From Viola odorata (lineage: Eukaryota; Streptophyta; Magnoliopsida; Malpighiales; Violaceae), in assembly GCA_963691705.1 (NCBI GenBank), contig OY829539.1, positions 40,371,656 to 40,435,655 of the forward strand: a stretch of DNA of 64,000 nucleotides, read 5' to 3'. Within the stretch, counting starts at the first letter, position 1; every line of letters begins with the position of its first letter. Below are positions 1 to 9,691 of this stretch, one piece after another. Both the position numbers and the translations under genes were made by a program. The notes beneath the pieces are model-generated. The model had not been told where the DNA came from, ran no database searches, and saw nothing but the letters and a program-made list of their open reading frames with translations.

Positions 1-805
1 ACTAAGGCGTATAACTCATTATCGTAGGTTGGATATCTGAGTTGAGCACCCTTCAATTTCTCACTGAAGTAGGCAATGAGTCTTTGTTCTTGTGAGAGGA
101 AACACCTATCCTGAGCCCACTCGCGTCACACTCTACCTCAAAGGCCTTATCGAAATCCGGCAGCGCCAACACAAACGTCCAGCACAACTTCTCCTTAAGC
201 GTACAGAAGGCTTCCTTTTGTTGTTGTTCTCATCTGAAAGGCACATTCTTTTTAGTTAGTTCATTTAAGGTAATAGCAATAACACTAAAATCCCGGACAA
301 AGCGTCTATAAAAGCTCGCCAAGCGATGGAATGAGCGCAAGTCGCTCATATTATTAGGAGTCGGCCACTCCTTGATCGCTCTGATCTTCTCCTTGTCCAC
401 CTTTACTCCATCTACACTGACCATAAAACCAAGAAAACCAACTTGTTCCAAATCAAAGGAACACTTGTCAAGCTTAGCATATATTTTTTGCTCGCGAAGT
501 ATAGTAAAAACTAACTTAAGGTAAGTAACATGTTCTTGAAGCGATTTACTATAAATTAAGATATCATCAAAGTAAACCATAATAAATTTACCAACAAAGT
601 GCCTATGAATCTGATTCATCAACCTCATAAAGGTGCTAGGAGCATTAGTTAATCCAAATGGTATGACCATACTTTCATATAAACCATGCTTGGTTTTCAA
701 AGCCATTTTCTGTTCGTCTCCTTTTTCATGCGAATTTAATGATAGCCACTCATTAAATCAATCTTAGAAAACATTTTGCTACCACTCAATTCATCAAGCA
801 TATCA
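1..805 (-). pseudogene. Ty3/gypsy RT and RNase H fragment (G' copy)
   Basis: Minus-strand piece of a Ty3/gypsy pol gene. The reverse transcriptase palm is clear at 230-706: an [15 protein letters not shown] block, then the catalytic YFDDILIYS, then the connection segment with FLGFMVSV. The start of the RT ([19 protein letters not shown]) lies in another segment at 736-805, so there is a stop or frameshift near 715-735. Below 230 the frame breaks again and RNase H begins, running off the window edge. The 158-residue RT segment differs from the copy at 22019-22495 at about nine positions, so both are members of one family. The fragment ends at the junction with a LARD leader (see 806-1294). Not functional. 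Confidence 0.9.
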
Positions 806-1294
806 TGTGGTAGCGGAGTATTTGGCCGTCCTCTAGGTTGGTGTTTCTTTGATTCTTCATCATTACTACGGTTAAAATCATCTCCCTTAGCTTCGGTTTT
901 CATTTGGGACCATTTGGACAATTTTTAGATTTGGGTCAAAAAAATTATTTTCTAGTGATTTGAACTTGATTGAGCATAAAATCTGAATATTTGGTGTTTT
1001 TAATCATCTTCAAGCTTCAAATCTTCATCTTCTTCCCTTCAACCGAATTGGTGCTCTTATTGGTGTTCATAAGTTCATCCTTATGCATGGAATGCATGAC
1101 AAGTGTCTTGTGTGCCATGTGAGCAATGTGGTCCCTTTTTGTTTGCTTGTGCTAGTTCTCACACACAATACTTGGTGCATAGCCGGCCACATCACCTCTC
1201 TTTCCCACCAAGTATTTCATTTAGCATATGCATAGAATATTCTTGTAGATATTTTATGCCCATATCTTGCCACATCACTTGACACCTCACTTGC
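806..1294 (+). mobile_element. 5' leader of LARD element with Met-type PBS
   Basis: Non-coding leader of the non-autonomous LTR element also seen at 18280-18764, 21424-21917 and 54736-55500. It starts with a primer binding site resembling the initiator-Met type at 808-819 (TGGTAGCGGAGT), two bases after TATCA, which in complete copies is the LTR end. Here the LTR itself is absent and antisense gypsy RT stands in its place. The leader contains runs such as CACATCACTT and CTCACTTGCCA also present in the other copies. It is cut at about 1294 by the pararetrovirus. Confidence 0.75.
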
Positions 1295-1417
1295 CAACTT
1301 TCCTACAAAGACGAGAGTTAGGAAGAGTCAAAACCTTCTTACCCTTACCCCCCTCGGAAAGAGAGCTACTTGGCTCCGCTACCATTTCTGAACCGGATCG
1401 TCTTTGTAGGAAAGTTG
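1295..1417. repeat. 20-bp perfect inverted repeat at viral/LARD junction
   Basis: Positions 1295-1314 are the exact reverse complement of 1398-1417, with about 83 bp between the arms. The left arm is the first DNA after the LARD leader. At the equivalent viral position in the second copy (just before 8377) the sequence is different, so the left arm is an inverted copy added at the junction rather than part of the viral genome. Confidence 0.85.
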
Positions 1418-2752
1418 AATCATTTTCAGTACGTCTACGAAGATATGTTCCATCATTCTGAGGTATGTATAAGTCGGGATTCATTCCTTCTAAATTAAGA
1501 AGTTGATGAGGAGTATAGCTTTTTCCAAGTATATTAGAATCTGGTTTTAGGTATGATGAAGATGGTGAGTTTGGAGAATCATGGATTATATTAGGTCGTC
1601 TTGGGAAGGGTTTGGTAGATTGAGAAGATGAAGGTCTAGAGATAGTAGGTCTAAAGCTGGGTCTGTTTGAAACCTTGATTGTCCTCTAGGAGGAGGATTA
1701 TCAATAGTAGATTCTGATAATGTCTTTAGGACTGCGAATCTCGAAGCCTGTTCTTGTGGAAATCTTTACCACCACTTCACCTTGAATCGTCTAATAAGTA
1801 TTGGATGTTGATCCTGCTCAGTTTTGTCTGTTATTTCGTACTCCCAATATATGATCCATGGGATATGAAACATAAGAGCAAAACTCATTGTCTTTGGTAA
1901 ATATAAGTCTGGGTATTTCTGAACAAAGGCTCCATAACCTTCTAGAATTGAGTCTGGAAAACATATCTCATGAGCACCAAAATGATGCCACCATCTATGG
2001 AACCATATCGGAAAATTAACCGAAATGTTTCTGTCAAAGTGGAAGAACCATGAGTGTCCTCCTGTTGAGTATAAGAACGCATGGTGCCATGCCATCTGGT
2101 AGTCATGGTAATCAAAACCTTTAGGAATAAAAGGTTGTGAAAACATTGTTTTTGTGTATGGGTTCATTTTCCAGTCTGTTGGGGTTAGGACTCTAAGAAT
2201 TCTGCATTTCGAATAGGAATATCTGTCTGGCCTTGCTTCAGTAGATTCATGAGTGATTTCTACCGAATCAGTTTCTACCAAAATAAACTCATAAAAGTTT
2301 CTGGTTTTTTCTAAGTCTGTTGGGATGTAGTGAAAGTCTTTTGGAAACAGGTTTGAGGTGATGGATCTCAAATCTGATCCATATTCTGGTTCAATATACC
2401 CAATGTTTTTGGCAAAAGGCTTGAGTATTGGGCCTGATCTGTCTTGGGCTTTTGTCTGGTATGTCTGGTTTTGTGGTCTTGGTATATTGCCTAATACTGT
2501 TGATCTTTGGGTTATTGAGGCTGGTGATTTTGGTGGTTGGACTTGTAGGGCTGGTATGAGTCTAGGAGGAGTTCTTGGGCTTGTCATTCCTTGTAGGAAT
2601 AGGTTTGGGTCTAATGTCTTTGAGGTAGGCATCTGTGGTCTTGGTGTTTGTGGTCTTAGGTTGTCGAATCTGTTTGGGGAGTCTGGTATGCCTGCTATCG
2701 TCATTGCGTATGATGACTTTGTCTTTTTCTTTGAATCCACTTTGGTCGTCAT
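1313..2752 (-). pseudogene. Pararetroviral 3' ORF, function unknown
   Basis: ORF downstream of and overlapping RNase H in another frame. The likely start is the Met at 2752 (MTTKVDSKKK). The N-terminal third is Pro/Thr/Arg-rich with repeated PRPQ and TPP motifs and looks disordered. The C-terminal half (about 1766-2340) is a compact aromatic-rich region with motifs GGHSWFFHFD, FPIWFHRWWHHFG and FHIPWIIYWEYE. From memory, similar Trp-rich blocks occur in other plant endogenous pararetroviral ORFs, but I do not know a function. A stop lies at 1766-1768; coding character resumes in a shifted frame to about 1313 (LYIPQNDGTYLRRRTEND). A partial second copy lies at 8377-8715. Confidence 0.65.
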
Positions 2753-3509
2753 TTTTCTTCCCCTGTAGAAATTCTCTTGATAGAAAGTCTGGTAAAGAGT
2801 TGTCTTTTCCTGAGATGTATTGTATTTCGAAATCAAAATTTGAAAGTAAAGCTTGCCATCTGGCAAAAATCTATTTTGCAACGAGGTTTTTCACGTCTTT
2901 TTCTAAAACGAATTTTGCACTTTGACAATCTATTCTTAAAAGAATTTTTTTATTAAAAACATCATCTTGAAATTTGTTGATGCATAAAACAATGGCTAAT
3001 ATTTCTTTCTTTATTGTCGAATAATTCTTTTGAGACTCTATCCATAATCCTGAATAATATCTAATTAATTGCTCTTTTCCCTCAATTTCCTGTTTTAATA
3101 TTCCTCCGTATCCTATGTCTGACGCATCTGTCTCTACTATTAGCTTTGCTAAAGGGTTTGGAATTCCTAAGCACGGGAGATTTTTAACCTTTTCTTTGAT
3201 TAATTTTACCACTGCAGTGTGTTCTTCTGTCCACTCAGTAGGAGTCTTTTTTAATCTGGCGTATAAAATTGAACAGGTTGATCTAAGATCTTTTATAAAA
3301 TCTGAGACGTAATTTAAGCATCCAAGGAATCTTTGAAGTTGTGTTTTGTCTTTTATTTCGTCTGGGAATTTGCTAGCAAAGTCTATTGATCTGCTTATAG
3401 GACTAAACATTCCTTGATGGATGTTGAATCCTAAAAATCTTATATTAGTCTGACATAATTTCAATTTTGATGCTGATACTACAAGTCCATTTTCTTTTAA
3501 TATTTTCAA
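2560..3509 (-). pseudogene. Pararetroviral RT connection and RNase H
   Basis: Continues the RT of 3506-5370 in a shifted frame. Residues near 3420-3500 (FLGFNIHQGMFSP) are the RT thumb/connection. RNase H follows, with the first acidic residue in VETDASDIGYGGIL, a Glu in TIKKEILAIV and an Asp in LRIDCQSAKF. An in-frame TAG at 2871-2873 cuts it; the second copy at 8926-8949 has no stop there. The frame continues to about 2560 through an IQYISGKDN block typical of the RNase H end, overlapping the next ORF. In the family this enzyme removes RNA during synthesis of the viral DNA. Confidence 0.85.
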
Positions 3510-5370
3510 GAATTTGTTGAGATGATGAAGTGCTCGGTTACTGACTTTGAGAAAACTAGCACATCATCAATGTATACTATGGTAAATTTGGTGTATGGGT
3601 TTAAGATGTCATTCATCATCTTTTGAAACTCTGAAGGTGCGTTTTTTAAACCAAAAGGCATTACATTCCATTCGTAATGTCCTAATGGAACCGTGAATGC
3701 TGTCTTATATCTATCTTCTTCTTTGATTTGGATTTGCCAGAATCCAGATTTCATGTCAAATTTAGAAAATATCGTTGCTCCATGTAGTCTTTTTATTAAG
3801 TCTCTTTTATTAGGTATAGGGTATCTGATCCATCTGAGTGCTTTATTAAGAGGTTTGTAATTTATTACAAGTCTAGGTGCTCCTCTTTCAAGCTCTGCAT
3901 GGTTCTGTACATAAAAAGCTGCACACGACCAGGGGGACTTACTAGGTCTTATTAATTTCTTATTTAGTAAGGATTGAATTTCTTCTTTACAATATTCCAT
4001 TAATTCTTTATTCATCTGAATGGGTCTAGCTCTGGTAGGTATATTTTTCTCATCAAAATCTTTCTCATATGGTAAGTCTATCACATATTTCTTTCTATTC
4101 CAAAATGCATTTGGAACTTCTGCACAGACTTCTCTTTCAAATCTTTCTTGAAATTCTTTAACCTTTTTCTGATTAAAGGGTGTTTGAATTTCTTCTTCTA
4201 TCCTTTTATAATTTATTTCTTTGGTAAGGAAATTTATATGTCGTCTTTTTTGAATAAGCATAATGTTCTTGGTTATAGAATAATCTTTTATTACATATAG
4301 ATCTTTTTGTCTAGGTCTTTCTATAAACCTAAAGCAAATATCTGTTCCTTTTGCTTTGGTCCAGATTATTTCATGTTCTACTCTGAATGGACAAATTTGT
4401 GTTAGGAATGGTGTTCCTAATATTACCTTTTGTCCTAAGTCATTAGCTAGTATGAAAGACTGTCTAAAACAGAATCCTTCTTTACAAATGTATGCCTTTG
4501 ATAGTTTATATTTGATATCTAATTTTTCCCAATTTGCTACGTATAATCGTTCTCTAGTTTTTTCATAGTACTGTGTTGGTATTAGTCCTTCTTGTATACA
4601 GTTCTGGTCAGCACCAGAGTCTACTAGGGCTATTACATTGATATGAAAATTATTGTCTAACTTTAATTCTATATTAACATGCCATTTTTGAAATTCTACT
4701 CTAGATATCACATTTAAGTAATGTTCTTCATCAACTATTCCTAAAGCCTCATTTTTAATTTCTTGATTTAAATCGACTTCTTTCTCTTGATTTTCTTCTA
4801 CAAATTCTTCAATGTTCTTATTTTCTATCATATCCATTCTTAAATTTAATTGGATATTTTCTGTTTGTAAAGTTCTTATTTCTGCCTTGATCTTTCTAAT
4901 TTCTTCTTTTAGGTCTTGGATTGTTACTACTGATTCTTGTTTAGAGAATCTACTTACGATATCTTTCATAGTATAAGGTTTTATGGCCTTTGCCTTTTTG
5001 TCACTATTAATAACCTCTTGAAGTTTTTCTAAATATTCCCTTTGAGTTTCTGCATTATCAACTTTACCAATTAATTCCATTAATAAATCTGTTTCTTTAG
5101 TGATAACATTGATTTGTTTATATGAGCAAATGCATATGTTATCTTCTTCTTCTTCTTCTGAGTTTATCTCTTCTTCAGAAGTATTTTCTTGTATTCCATA
5201 TATAACTTCATTATTACTGCTTATAATTTCTTCATCAGTTTCTGTTTCATTTAATAATTGTACAAGTTCTTCCTTGAACTCCTCTTCACATTCTAAAGCT
5301 TGTATTTTTTCTTTCATCTTACACTCGTTTTGGTAATGACCTACTTTCCCACACTTATAACAAGTGGGTT
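3506..5370 (-). pseudogene. Pararetroviral zinc knuckle, aspartic protease and reverse transcriptase
   Basis: In minus-strand order: a CCHC knuckle (CYKCGKVGHYQNEC) at about 5325-5367, an acidic low-complexity stretch rich in Glu and Asn, a predicted coiled coil near 4850-4960, the protease active site VDSGADQNC near 4600-4625, and the RT with FSKFDMKSGFWQI, MPFGLKNAPS and catalytic YIDDVLVFS near 3560. A frameshift at about 3510 separates the RT from its thumb and RNase H, and another near 5341-5370 separates the knuckle from the coat protein. The protease would cut the polyprotein and the RT would copy pregenomic RNA. Both active sites are still readable. Confidence 0.88.
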
Positions 5371-6894
5371 GTCCAGTGTTTGTTCTTCACTTTCCTTTAT
5401 AATTATTATACTTTTTCCTGTGATATGTCCTTTTGTATGGTCTAAAAGATCTTTCTTTGGGCTTTCTGTGTATTTAGACTTATACGGTTTCCTGTATTGC
5501 TTACTTTGTTTTTTATAACTTCTTGATGGGGCTCTAATGGTTTCATAACCGTATTGAGAGCAGAAAGATCCTAATTCTTTTCTGCCTAATAGTTTATCAC
5601 TCTTTAGTTTTGCCTTCAATTTTAAGTCTGTACATAGGGATAATCCTACTGTATTTATATGAGCTATTAGCTCTCCGTATGTTAAATCTTCGTAGGGTAT
5701 TATTCCTTGATTGGCTTCTTTTATTTTAGTTCTAACCTTTTCTACAAATAATCTATGTAGTCCTGATATAAACTTTTCTTTCCAAAAGGGAAGACTACAG
5801 TCATCCTTTAAAAATACCTTGGATAAAAACATGTCTTTATACCATAAAAAGTCTTGTAATTTTGGACAAGTTAGGTTCATTAGTATTTCTGTGGTTTCTT
5901 CTTGAATTTGTTCTGGTTTTCCAATAAAATGTTTTAAAATAGAAAATATTAAAACATTTGTGACATCTTCTATTTCTTCATTTTCTTCCATTCTAGTGGC
6001 GTTCATTATGGCTAATTTTTCTGCTGGAGTGAGATAATTACCCCACCATCCTTTAAGCATTCCAGAAAATCCAGCCATTAGTATATAAGCTACTTGTTTG
6101 TCAGTATTACTTCTAGTTCTGTGGGCTGTAGCTGCCATTAACATGGCTGCTAACATACTCATAATTTCGTGTTTACTTTGTCCATCTAAATTCCATTCAT
6201 CTATACTTAAACCATCATATTTATTCTGCTGTCTAGTATTTTTGTTTTCTGATTGCATATCTGGAAAAGAGGGCCTTGGATAAAAATGTTTGATATCTGG
6301 TCTTTGATAACTTGTTCCTTTTATTCTATTTATCTCTAGTTCTTTGAACTGATCTGTTATTGTTTCTAGACTTTCTTTGGTTAAAACTGAGATTTGGTTC
6401 TTTGATTTTGTATTTATCTTATCCAATTCTTGACTAATCTTTTGTAGGAGTGCGTCCTCTCTTGAGAGTTTGAAATTTTCTTTAAATCCTGGCATGGTAT
6501 TTGGTTTGATTAACGGATTACTGATCTTTAATGGTTTTCCTATTGGAGTCTTACTTCCTTCTCCTACATATGTATGTCCTGTATAGTGCACTTTAGGGGG
6601 AGTATTTTCTTCTATCGTATTAAGTTGTTGTGCCATGGTATTTAACAAGATATTTGTATAATTATTCTGGGATTGTATATTTTTTATGTCTTTTATTTTA
6701 ACATCTCTATTTTCTTCTTTCACATCCTTTAAAGGTGATGCTGATATATCTATATTATGATGTTTTATCTTAATTTCTTCAAATGGTGGATATACCGCTT
6801 TGATTTCATCATTAGTGGCTGTTTTCTAATTTTGAACTGGTGTTTTGATAACATTTATGTTGTTCGCGTCTAATAATTCTTTATGTTTTTTAAA
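5341..6894 (-). pseudogene. Pararetroviral coat protein
   Basis: A 460-residue open stretch (5341-6723) whose frame continues upstream to the movement protein, broken by a TAG at 6826-6828. The centre carries the caulimovirid coat-like block LKGWWGNYLTPAEK near 6010-6060, followed by the helical region FISGLHRLFVEKVRTK near 5740 and the segment LGRKELGSFCSQYG near 5560. The C terminus is rich in Lys, Tyr and Ser (KKQSKQYRKPYKSK), as expected for a nucleic-acid-binding tail. The CCHC knuckle that normally ends the coat protein follows in another frame, so a frameshift lies near 5341-5370. It would form the capsid. Confidence 0.8.
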
Positions 6895-8187
6895 CTAGGT
6901 AAAAAAGGGTACATGTATTTTTACTTCATTTAGATATGTATAGAATTGTTCTCTTATACTGTCTTTTTGTTCTTTCGTATAATAATTAAAGAAATGAGTT
7001 CTTATATTATTATTTGAAGGATGATCAAATTCTTTTCTTAATCTTTCTTTGTCTATTTCATATTTCCTTGTGATCATGTTAATATGATTTGTATATCTCA
7101 TGTCACTTTCTGTAGGTGACGGTGTTCTTACCGTTTCTTGTTCGCATGTTTGAAAACTATTTTGATCTGTGTAGATTGGTCTAGGTATTGTTCGATTAAA
7201 ATCAACTCCTGCTAAATTTATTCCTGTTAAAACAGAGTTTGATTGACTCCTATTTACTCTAGACCTCGGTATTTCTAGACTACTAGCCGATCTTGCGATA
7301 GTTGAGGATTCTAATGGTCTGAATTCCGTTATATTAATACTTCGTCTATGTGGTTCAAATATTAATCTAATGTTTCCCTCATCATCTTCTTCTGTTCTTG
7401 CAGGTTGGGTTCTTGGTACTAACGCTCGAGACTCATTTATTCTAGGCAATATCCATTCGTCTGGAAAAGTTACTTGATTCCATTGTAAGAGTTTTGGAGT
7501 TTGTATCATAGCATGTTCGGTATTAGCTTCTATTAAAAGGGATTCATTTTTTGGAGAATGTCTCAAAGCTCTTGGATTTATATTGGTGGACATGACTTTG
7601 TAATAAATTCTGTATATCATTGCCACACTCTTAGATCCTTCAATCATGTTGTCTAAAGTGTCGATGTTTAATTCTAAAACCTTTAGTATGTTGGGATCTG
7701 TTAACGAAACCGTAAAGTTTGGATATCAGTTTAGGTATACTGGTCCTTGTGTTAAGTTTGACTGAAATATAGCTAACAAGGAATCGTTAAACTTTTTAAA
7801 TCTTGCGTCTCTTAAACACATTAGGATGGGTGTATCCATTCCTAGTCTATATAATGGTTTGGCTGCTATCTGTATTAATCCAATATGTAAAAATTTGTAT
7901 TTCTTTCTGAATTTTCTAATTTGTTTATCTTCAATCAATTGAATTGTCTTTTGTAAGGGATTTACTGGAATTGTACGTTCTGTCATTTCTATAACGTAAT
8001 CATGAAACAGCTTAAAAGATCCAGTTTCGTATATGTCTTTTACCTTTTCTTTAGGTATTGACCAATTTCTAAATTTTTGTTCTATTTCTGCAATATGAAC
8101 TTCTTGTCTGTTATAATCATCTAAATCTTCATTTTTATTATTATTATTATTGCTGGAACTTCCAAAAAGATTACCAATTCTTTCCAT
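6895..8187 (-). pseudogene. Pararetroviral movement protein (30K superfamily)
   Basis: Two open segments (7726-8187 and 6895-7647) in one frame, split by a single TGA at 7726-7728. The N terminus has a Ser/Asn run (SSSNNNNN). The core shows the 30K-type sequence HIGLIQIAAKPLYRLG, then CLRDARFKKFNDSLLA and an IYRIYYKVMSTNINP block in the second segment. These are conserved in caulimovirid movement proteins, which widen plasmodesmata for cell-to-cell spread. The C-terminal part (about 6895-7400) is a less conserved linker with a charged helical segment. It ends at a TAG (6895-6897), after which the same frame runs into the coat protein, consistent with an original polyprotein. Confidence 0.85.
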
Positions 8188-8271
8188 GATTTCAGAGATT
8201 AATATCTATCTTTCTTTTGGAGACAAAGGTAAAATTGTTTATATTCTTCTTTTTCCTCTTACTACAGTAGT

Positions 8272-8365
8272 TTTTAGGTAAATTCGGCGGGACCACCTAC
8301 CTCACAGGGCTTTACGGCTAAACCAACGGATTTAACGGCTGACCAACGCCGAACGTTACCTAAAA
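8272..8365 (-). promoter_or_regulatory. Leader stem-loop of the pararetrovirus
   Basis: Arms at 8272-8289 and 8347-8365 pair almost fully (TTTTAGGTAA and TTCGGCG with complements), enclosing a loop of about 57 nt. It lies in the intergenic leader between the PBS-like site and the movement protein start at 8187. Caulimovirid leaders are known for large hairpins used in ribosome shunting and packaging; whether this one works that way is inference. Confidence 0.6.
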
Positions 8366-8376
8366 CCTTCTGTGGT

Positions 8377-8715
8377 GAGAGTTAGGAAGACTCAAAACCT
8401 CCTTACCCTTACCCCCCTTGGAAAGAGAGCTACTTGGCTCCGCTACCATTTCTAAACTGGATCGTCTTTGTAGGAAAGTTGAATCATTTTCAGTACGTCT
8501 ACGAAGATATGTTCCATCATTCTGAGGTATGTATTAGTTGGGATTCATTCCTTCTAAATTAAGAAATTGATGAGGAGTATAGCTTTTTCCAGGTATATTA
8601 GAATCTGGTTTTAGGTATGATGAAGATGGTGAGTTTGGAGAATCATGGATTATATTAGGTCATCTTGGGAAGGGTCTGGTAGATTGAGAAGATGAAGGTC
8701 TAGAGATAGTAGGTC
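8377..8715 (-). repeat. Second copy of the viral 3' ORF tail and intergenic region
   Basis: Nearly the same sequence as 1313-1651, as expected when more than one genome length of a circular viral DNA is integrated. It reads up to about 8715 and then jumps to sequence matching about 2664, so roughly 1 kb is missing from this second copy. Confidence 0.85.
8437..8448 (-). other. Possible tRNA-Met primer site of the pararetrovirus
   Basis: On the minus strand this reads TGGTAGCGGAGC, two changes from the usual Met primer site TGGTATCAGAGC and identical to the PBS of the LARD copy at 54738. The same site lies at 1373-1384 in the first copy. Caulimovirids prime minus-strand DNA with tRNA-Met in this region. 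It also falls inside coding-like sequence of the 3' ORF tail, so it is a candidate only. Confidence 0.5.
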
Positions 8716-9345
8716 CAAGTTCATCTGTTTGGGGAGTCTGGTATGCCTGCTATCGTCATTGCGTATGATGCCTTTGTCTTTTTCTTTGAATCCACTTTGG
8801 TCGTCATTTTTCTTCCCCTGTAGAAATTCTCTTGATAGAAAGTCTGGTAAAGAGTTGTCTTTTCCTGAGATGTATTGTATTTCGAAATCAAAATTTGAAA
8901 GTAAAGCTTGCCATCTGGCAAAAATCTCTTTTGCAACGAGGTTTTTCACGTCTTTTTCTAAAACGAATTTTGCACTTTGACAATCTATTCTTAAAAGAAT
9001 TTTTTTATTAAAAACATCATCTTGAAATTTGTTGATGCATAAAACAATGGCTAATATTTCTTTCTTTATTGTCGAATAATTCTTTTGAGACTCTATCCAT
9101 AATCCTGAATAATATCTAATTAATTGCTCTTTTTCCTCAATTTCCTGTTTTAATATTCCTCCGTATCCTATGTCTGACGCATCTGTCTCTACTATTAGCT
9201 TTGCTAAAGGGTCTGGAATTCCTAAGCACGGGAGATTTTTAACCTTTTCTTTGATTCATTTTACCACTGCAGTGTGTTCTTCTGTCCACTCAGTAGGAGT
9301 CTTTTTTAATCTGGCGTATAAAATTGAACAGGTTGGTCTAAGATC
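8716..9345 (-). pseudogene. Second, partial pararetroviral RNase H copy
   Basis: Matches about 2664-3290 of the first copy with few differences, covering most of RNase H and the overlapping start of the 3' ORF. It lacks the TAG seen at 2871 in the first copy. It stops at about 9345 and is followed by about 55 bp (9346-9400) that I cannot place. Confidence 0.85.
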
Positions 9346-9400
9346 TGGTTTTTGTAATTTTGGAAATTTTATTTCTGATTCTGCCTCTTAGCTGAGGACA

Positions 9401-9691
9401 GTCTACTAGGGCTATTACATTGATATGAAAATTATTGTCTAACTTTAATTCTATATTAACATGCCATTTTTGAAATTCTACTCTAGATATCACATTTAAG
9501 TAATGTTCTTCATCAACTATTCCTAAAGCCTCATTTTTAATTTCTTGATTTAAATCGACTTCTTTCTCTTGATTTTCTTCTACAAATTCTTCAATGTTCT
9601 TATTTTCTATCTTATCCATTCTTAAATTTAATTGGATATTTTCTGTTTGTAAAGTTCTTATTTCTGTCTTGATCTTTCTAATTTCTTTTAA
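9401..9691 (-). pseudogene. Second, partial copy of the pararetroviral protease-upstream region
   Basis: Matches about 4610-4905 of the first copy: the start of the protease (NVIALVD) and the Glu-rich and coiled-coil region upstream. Its neighbour in the first copy is 1.3 kb away, so this block was joined to RNase H by deletion or scrambling. Identity ends at about 9691, where Athila DNA starts. Confidence 0.85.

Larger units (their letters stand above)
1295..9691 (-). mobile_element. Endogenous pararetrovirus (Caulimoviridae), one genome plus rearranged partial copy
   Basis: Minus-strand order is movement protein (30K family), coat protein, CCHC zinc knuckle, aspartic protease, reverse transcriptase, RNase H, then a further overlapping ORF. 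No integrase is present. This order and the 30K-type protein identify the Caulimoviridae. The repeat of 1313-1651 at 8377-8715 gives a unit length of 7,064 bp, close to petuvirus-like genomes. MP and CP lie in one frame, which fits a long polyprotein. The copy is dead: in-frame stops at 7726, 6895, 6826, 2871 and 1766, and frameshifts near 5341-5370 and 3510. The genus is not certain; a petuvirus or florendovirus relative is a guess from gene order. Confidence 0.88.

Noticed and set aside
2358..2925. Plus-strand ORFs over the viral 3' ORF
   Set aside because: Reverse shadows without motifs; viral coding is clearly on the minus strand.
1295..9691. An active or recently active virus
   Set aside because: At least five in-frame stops and two frameshifts interrupt all main genes, and the second copy is scrambled.
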